DNA of 64,000 nt from Hofstenia miamia (taxonomy: Eukaryota; Xenacoelomorpha; Acoela), in the NCBI GenBank assembly GCA_004352715.1, contig SCFE01000089.1, positions 229,707 through 293,706 of the forward strand. Direction: 5' to 3'. The notes beneath the pieces are model-generated. The model was given only the letters and a program-made list of their open reading frames with translations. It had not been told where the DNA came from and did no database searches. Positions 58,116-64,000 of this stretch are shown here, piece after piece (the first letter of the stretch is position 1; every line of letters begins with the position of its first letter). The position numbers and the translations under genes were made by a program.

Positions 58116-58393
58116 AGATATAGTTGGACACATAAGATCAATGATAGCAATGTTTTGAGTTCCTTTATTAAATTTATATTTTTCTGAGCATTGGTGACTG
58201 TTTGTCTCAAAAGGCATATTGAAATGCTAATTTGGTGGGGTTTTTAAACAATTATGAGGTAGGTAGGGCAAAGGGCTTTTAAAATTATCAAAAATAGCTC
58301 AAACTTGCACATGTTGATGCAGTCATATAGCTGCACTATTTATTTAAAAAAGAACTTGACTGACAAAAAAATGCTTTAAAATTAAACGCCCTA

Positions 58394-58412
58394 ATATATA
58401 TATATATATATA
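58394..58412. repeat. (AT)n at the edge of a gap
   Basis: AT repeat running straight into the N run. Confidence 0.9.
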
Positions 58413-58863
58413 NNNNNNNNNNNNNNNNNNNNNNNNNNNNNNNNNNNNNNNNNNNNNNNNNNNNNNNNNNNNNNNNNNNNNNNNNNNNNNNNNNNNNNNN
58501 NNNNNNNNNNNNNNNNNNNNNNNNNNNNNNNNNNNNNNNNNNNNNNNNNNNNNNNNNNNNNNNNNNNNNNNNNNNNNNNNNNNNNNNNNNNNNNNNNNNN
58601 NNNNNNNNNNNNNNNNNNNNNNNNNNNNNNNNNNNNNNNNNNNNNNNNNNNNNNNNNNNNNNNNNNNNNNNNNNNNNNNNNNNNNNNNNNNNNNNNNNNN
58701 NNNNNNNNNNNNNNNNNNNNNNNNNNNNNNNNNNNNNNNNNNNNNNNNNNNNNNNNNNNNNNNNNNNNNNNNNNNNNNNNNNNNNNNNNNNNNNNNNNNN
58801 NNNNNNNNNNNNNNNNNNNNNNNNNNNNNNNNNNNNNNNNNNNNNNNNNNNNNNNNNNNNNNN
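58413..58863. other. Assembly gap (N run)
   Basis: 451 undetermined bases. Two long minus-strand frames that span it are artefacts of N translated as X. Confidence 0.98.
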
Positions 58864-58985
58864 AAAGAGTAAATATGAATTGGAAATACAACATACCAGC
58901 TAGCTCGTAAACTACATGCTCTGGCTTCATCAGTACTTGCCAGTAGGCATTGCATAAGTTTAAATTAATGAAGAATTGAAACATG
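58864..58985 (-). pseudogene. Gypsy-type reverse-transcriptase fragment
   Basis: The minus-strand reading FFINLNLCNAYWQVLMKPEH followed by AGMLYFQF matches RT block 2/3 of Ty3/gypsy elements (FxxLDLxxAYWQxxxxPE...GxYxF). The catalytic aspartate of the LDL position reads N, so it is inactive. The element continues into the gap. Confidence 0.6.
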
Positions 58986-59371
58986 CTTATTTTGTAGAGA
59001 AGTTTATCAGCTAGAGTGTAGGCGTTTTTATTGGTATTCGAATTTATTTTACAAAAATCAATATAAAAACATATTTTTTTGTCTTTTGCTCAATGAATCA
59101 ATTAAGACATTTGGTGATGCATATGGCGTTTTAGAAAATTGAATTATTCGATTTTGTTTGATATTCTCAGGTATATATTGTACAGATTTCTATATTTTAT
59201 TTAATGTTGTACAACTACTGCTTTACCAAAGTTCATTTTACCATAGTTAAAAATTTGTTTAGTTTTTAGAAGTATTTGGTTTAGCTATCTAAATTGTCTG
59301 TAGTTAGGTGTGTCTATTCGTCAGGTATAGCTTTTGGAGTACCTCTGGTAGATAAGTTTCTACTGTCATAA

Positions 59372-59593
59372 TTATGTGTGTGTTTCACATTGTGCTGGGA
59401 TGGTGAATATCATTATTTGGTTTGGTCTTAATTTGATAAACTCGTTACTCTCATTGAGGAGTGTAATTTCAGTGATTCCATTAGTCACTTGACAAAAATT
59501 GGCACAAATCATTGTTTTTGAAGCATTAATGCTCTCTATACCATTTAGCATTGCATCACCATTAAGGGGCGTTTTGTTTTGGATTTTCAACAC
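59372..59593 (-). pseudogene. Gypsy-like pol linker fragment
   Basis: The minus-strand reading SINASKTMICANFCQVTNGI then EITLLNESNEFIKLRPNQIM resembles the segment between protease and RT in gypsy pol (xxVAxTLVxxxxGxIPVRVxNxSxExxxLxxxTxIG). It lies upstream, in element orientation, of the RT fragment at 58864-58985, so both may be one decayed minus-strand element extending towards about 61200. Confidence 0.5.
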
Positions 59594-59599
59594 TTTCCC

Positions 59600-61500
59600 T
59601 TGCAGTTTAAAGATTATTACTTCTTCAGAGAAAGTTTAATGGTCTTTAGACATATCTCTGTCATTGAATATAATGGTATTGTCATATCTATGTTATCAAC
59701 TCAGGAATTTATTAATGTTTTGTTAATAGTGGACAGGTTTTTTTCATCAAAACCTAATGAACTTGTACACATGTCCAAGATGATAGATATTGCTGTCACT
59801 GTATCTATTGTCACAGGCATGAGGATACCATTTAGAAGCCATTTGTATTTTATTATAATTATTTTTTATGCTATGATGAGTACTTTCTATGACACATGTT
59901 TGTTGGGAGGTGGTACTTCCTTTAGTTAGGTTCTGTTTTTTTGGGTTTTAAGTGTTTCTTCTTCTTCTTCTTCCTTTTCTTATTGCTTTGAAGACTCATC
60001 ACTATAGTTGTTAAAATACCCTTCACTATTGTCAATAATATTGATGGATTTTGTGCAATCTGGTTTTGTGTTCCTTTGTCTCTACACCTGGAGCAGTGCA
60101 CATCCTTTAATTTGTATGTAAGGGTACTTGTTTGTTTTCACATTGAAGTTCAGTCTTACAATTGTAGTTTTTCAAGAGGTATTGCACTCAATAGTTCATG
60201 AACTGTAGAACTTCGTCATTTCTTGCAGTTGCATTGACCACAGGTTAGTGGTAAGATTTATTTTTTGGTTTGTATTGACACTAAGTTGAAGACTAACAGT
60301 TTTAGAAATTAATGTAAACAAGTAATCTTGTAATTCACATTTTAGTTCAAAATGTGTTCTAAACTGTGAGGGAATTTTTTGCAGACGAAAGCAAATCAAT
60401 CATGGGGGATTTGCTTGAGTTTCTACTTTGTCTGTACAGTTTTTCTATTCATATTAGGTATGTTCCTATATTTTCACCCTGTTAAAATTTAGTGTTTAAG
60501 AGAAATATTCAATATTGCTGTTTATTGTATATGACAATTTAATATTAGCAATTTGTAATCAGATTTAGTGGTCTTGTCTAACAATAGGTAGCATCAGTAT
60601 GGATATTGCCTCACAAATACAAGGGGAATAGGGTGGCTGCATGGATTCAAATATTTTTTCTGCTGCATCACAAGTTCAAACATTTGGATCCATTCCAATC
60701 CTGGGGCCATAGCATTGGCTTTGCCTGAACATTTTGCAGAATGACTTTTGGGGAAGTATTCTCAATGCGCTCATATTTCTTCAATCTTTTTAAATTGTAG
60801 AGGTTATTGTACTTTGGGTGCTAACTTGTTTAATTTTGAGTCTATCAAAAAAATTTTATTAAAGCATAGCTTCATTTTGGCACCAGTAATGTCCAGTAAA
60901 TTGCTTAATTCCTCTTGTTCAGATTCATTGTCAGAGGTTCCATTTTTCATCAACTCAACTCAGTGAGGCTATTTGCTAGGGTTTGCAAATTTGGCCATTG
61001 CTTAAAGATTTTTTGAGTCAGGGATTGTCTTCTTTGAGTTTCTGTAATTTTTGGGTGTCAGAATAGTAGACATTTGCTTTGCACTGCACTTCCCGTTCAG
61101 GTGTTTTAGCTTTTCATTGCAGGCTGTGATGATGTTCATGCAATTCTTCTACAAACTGTGTGAGGTCTTATAGGTCTATGGGGTTTAAACACAAAGGGTT
61201 GAGCCAAATGACGGAGAAGAGCTGGGCAGAAGAGAAGTAGCTGCGCATCACTAAGTGATTCTAAAGTTTCCATTGAATACAACTGAGAAGTTGGGGTCTA
61301 TGTGGGCATCAATAGGGGACATTTGAACACTCAGCAAAAGGATACATGGCATTTGGGAAAACACGCAGGCATGGAACAAGAAGTGGTTTCTTATTAGAAG
61401 AAAAACTAGATGGAAAAGCATGCTTATGGCAGTATGAAAGATTCTAACTGTACCAAGGGGCTCCAGGAGTTCAAAGCACAAAATAACATGTAGTGGAGAT
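59600..61500 (-). other. Probable 5' part of the decayed minus-strand gypsy-like element
   Basis: The minus strand has hydrophilic pieces without clear motifs and the plus strand is T-rich. Position relative to the pol pieces suggests gag and protease, but no zinc knuckle or DSGA motif could be read. A TTC repeat lies at 59955-59972. Confidence 0.3.
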
Positions 61501-61509
61501 CAGACCACA

Positions 61510-62127
61510 ATGTGGCAATGTTGTGTATTACATCTGAGTCACCATATAGAATCAGTAAATGAAAAAAGTTCCACTTACCTCTATGCCCAGCCTCAGTCTT
61601 ATTCTAAGTCACTAATCCTTATATAATTTGCAGATCTTTACACTTAACTTATAGTGAAACTGCAACTACTCAAAATTTAATATTACTATTAATACTCTAC
61701 TTAAGTAACTCCATACCATGTTTTCTGACCATCTGGAAGAAATTTCTTTTCCACATTTGACTATACTAATATGATATTTCCAAAATTTATACTTTACTAG
61801 TAAAATGTTGAAGAAATTAGCACATAATAGATGTGTCGACGGATATACCATCAGAAATTGCTGGTTACGTTGATGTTTAAAATTTTTATCAGGTACTGGT
61901 GCACCTGTCATTCCGCATTATGAGCATCATAAATAAGACTTCTCCAAAAACATTAATTTTATTAATAAAATGTTGAAAAATTTAGCATATAATTAATGTG
62001 AATATCTTCGAAAATTTTTAACTGTCTACGAGTAGTAAAAAAATAAATTTCGGATACGGGTGGGTACAGGAAAAATATTTCTGGTGAGATGGGTACGGGT
62101 TATAAGTACGGGTGTTAATAAAAATTA

Positions 62128-62165
<38 letters not shown>

Positions 62166-62390
62166 TTTTCATTCGATCTGAGCTCTTAGCTAAAGATAAA
62201 GTAACAGAACATACAATTTTAAAAAAAGTATGAATTAATTAATTCTAGGATAAGTAGAGATAAACTTAAGATACGAAATTTGGTTCTTTATCTTGATGGA
62301 AAACCTGTGCCATTAATACAAGATTGACTACCACTAATTCTTCTTCAAATAAATTGTCAAAGTTTTATTTTCTTGGAAAATAACTCAACT
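61510..62390. other. Non-coding DNA with GGGTACGGG motifs and an (AT)n tract
   Basis: TACGGGT/GGGTAC motifs recur at 62054-62110, like subterminal repeats of a DNA transposon, and (AT)n lies at 62128-62161. No terminal repeats were matched. Confidence 0.45.
62128..62161. repeat. (AT)n microsatellite
   Basis: About 16 AT units. Confidence 0.93.
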
Positions 62391-62399
62391 TTTTAACTA

Positions 62400-63040
62400 T
62401 ATTCTGCTATATAATAGTGATATTGTTTGTTTGACTGAAGCATGGATAGATTGCAATATAAATGGAAATATTTCCAATAGTCAATATAGAATTGCAGCTC
62501 GCAAGATAGGTTAAATTCTTATAATCATTTTAGTTGTTTATTTTTGTGTAAAAAATCTTACTTTTCAATAGAAATTCCTCTCAAAGAAGATTTTTATGTG
62601 GAGCTATTTTCAAATTTTGTTGTTATACACTGTTTGTCATTTGTGTTTATAATCCTCCTGCTTCGAGCAGCTAAAGAGTTGATTTTAAAGGATTTTCTGA
62701 AGCACTTGATTTTGCATTTAAGTTTTGTCACAATTTAAGAATTCCACCAATTATTCAAGGCAATATAAATAATCCACAGGTTGATTGGGTAAATTGGTTT
62801 TCAATAAATAACTATGAAATGAATTTTATTTAATGTTTGGAAGATTACAAACAAATAATAACTTTTCAAAATTTTCCCATGCTTAAAAATGGAAACATTT
62901 TGGATCTCACATTTGCTAAAAATGTTCACTGCGATGTACTTGGTCACGTTTCATATTTACACAATCCATCTGATCATTGTATTATTGCATCAAAATGTTC
63001 AATTTCATCTATTGAAAATATTATTGCAGTAGTAGTATAA
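62400..63040 (+). pseudogene. LINE endonuclease remnant
   Basis: DIVCLTEAWIDCNINGNISN (about 62418-62480) matches the DIxxLTETWL block of the apurinic-like LINE endonuclease. Near 62885-63000 NGNILDLTFAKNVHCDVLGH and NPSDHCIIASK match its C-terminal NILDLxxxxxxxxxxxxxxxxxxSDHxxI block, including the SDH catalytic motif. Frameshifts and stops lie between. It ends at an AGTAGT run at about 63028. Confidence 0.75.
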
Positions 63041-63480
63041 GACTTTATTAGGAATCATACAATGCGCATGAACCTGAACAAAATACAAAAATATCATAAA
63101 TTGTTTTTATAGAGATATTACTGCAGTAGACGACACATTGAACAGTGGCATTTAATAAATTATGAGCAAGAATTTGCTTCTTCAAAATTTACAGAAAACA
63201 AATGATAGCAAATCTTTTCTAAAAATTTTTGTTCCTCTGAGGCAATACAATAATCTTTTCCTATAAAAATAATTAATTACATATCTTGTTTCAGCAAAGT
63301 AAGAGAAGTACGAGTGAAACTTGTTAAATGAATTGTTGGAAAACTTCCAAAGCTATCTGATCGGAGATTAGAGTGTAAATTTTGGTCAAAGTAAGGAGAG
63401 AAGGACATAGCATAGCAACTGTTTTCAGAGTTTATAAAAAACAGCAGTTCTAAGAATTGCAAATAATGAGCAAATTGAAG

Positions 63481-63600
63481 CATATTCAGCTTTTTCAATT
63501 TTTCTTTAAAAGATAATTCATGGGATGGTAGAATCATTTCAGTACTTTTTTTCAAATTTTATTTAAGATTTTTAAGCCCAAATCGATGGAGATGCATATG
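63481..63600. repeat. Direct duplicate flanking a gap (copy 2 at 63622-63741)
   Basis: CATATTCAGCTTTTTCAATT to GATGCATATG appears on both sides of the N run with very few differences, as at 2741/2940. Probably an assembly overlap. Confidence 0.88.
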
Positions 63601-63621
63601 NNNNNNNNNNNNNNNNNNNNN
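63601..63621. other. Assembly gap (21 N)
   Basis: N run between two near-identical 120-base segments. Confidence 0.98.
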
Positions 63622-64000
63622 CATATTCAGCTTTTTCAATTTTTCTTTAAAAGATAATTCATGGGATGGTAGAATCCATTTCAGTACTCTTTTTCAAATT
63701 TTATTTAAGATTTGTAAGCCCAAATCGATGGAGATGCATATGTTATGATTGAGAAGCATAGAATTTTACAAGATTAAGCTTTATATTTGAGGGCAGCAAA
63801 ATGGAAAGTTTTTTTTGAAAGAAATAAGATAGAATACGCTTTTCTCACTTGACTTGTAATATGTTTATTCCAAGAAGGATAGAAGTTATGAAAACACCGA
63901 GATGTTTTAAATCCAGGGAATACTTGTGTTTTATAATTGAAGATCGTCTTCAAAAGTTCATAGAGGATAAAATGGCAAAGCTTCAAATTTCGAAACATTA

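Larger units (their letters stand above)
63277..63998 (-). pseudogene. LINE RT C-terminal remnant, duplicated around a gap
   Basis: The minus strand, starting at the window edge, gives WNKHITSQVRKAYSILFLSK, ITYASPSIWA, then WILPSHELSFKEKLKKLNML and QFAHYLQFLELLFF. This is the RT thumb and C-terminal region of Jockey/CR1-like LINEs (WxxHIxxxxxKAxxxLxxLKK...ILTYASPxW...SYxERLxxLxLLPL). It is broken by stops. The 120 bases left of the 21-N gap (63481-63600) repeat at 63622-63741, so part is written twice. Confidence 0.75.

Noticed and set aside
58344-58984. Two long minus-strand frames of about 200 codons across the gap
   Set aside because: Almost entirely N translated as X. Only the first 40 residues (gypsy-like RT) carry information.
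1-64000. CRISPR arrays, operons or bacterial signals
   Set aside because: No evenly spaced direct repeats with unique spacers and no densely packed genes. Splice sites, polyadenylation signals and LINEs show animal nuclear DNA.

Overview
This is eukaryotic, animal nuclear DNA. It is strongly AT-rich, sparse in genes and full of degraded transposons. It carries many (AT)n tracts, and the multi-base gaps mostly abut them. Host coding sequence occurs as isolated exons with splice acceptors and AATAAA signals. The phylum cannot be fixed from the sequence. The exon of an ST3Gal-type sialyltransferase (GT29), the NHL-propeller protein and the mix of LINE, Tc1/mariner, piggyBac and gypsy elements fit an invertebrate metazoan. 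By general knowledge of where ST3Gal enzymes occur, a non-vertebrate deuterostome or a lophotrochozoan is more likely than an insect (inference).

Host genes, left to right: an apparently single-exon NHL beta-propeller protein with an N-terminal coiled coil (8405-9778, +); a small two-pass membrane protein (23982-24320, -); two related terminal exons encoding cysteine-rich, knottin-like secreted peptides (42142-42335 and 44586-44782, +); and the 3' exon of an ST3Gal-like sialyltransferase (52934-53521, -). Weaker exon candidates lie at 30230-30305, 34155-34553, 34697-34857, 44986-45159 and 47301-47633.

Most of the rest is mobile-element debris. There is a 5'-truncated LINE with an open reading frame (4511-6036) and at least eight further LINE pieces on both strands. 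There are two piggyBac remnants (1912-2250 and 11672-13560, the second broken by a LINE fragment), four Tc1/mariner-superfamily remnants (20560, 25185, 42786 and 57130), a gypsy-type pol pseudogene (31130-33486) and gypsy-like pieces on the minus strand (58864-59593). Two non-autonomous DNA elements show inverted termini: 26358-27089 with a perfect 8-bp target duplication, and 28053-28729.

The stretch 12655-17858 is an A-B|B-C|A-B-C arrangement of near-identical blocks joined by single N bases. It is either a recent tandem duplication or overlapping contigs or haplotypes placed side by side. Two other gaps (2896-2909 and 63601-63621) are also flanked by direct duplicates, so the assembly needs checking there.

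The host genes show no operon-like or pathway link. The most interesting signal is the pair of knottin-like exons, with matching intron phase, a matching pre-cysteine segment and a mariner remnant between them.
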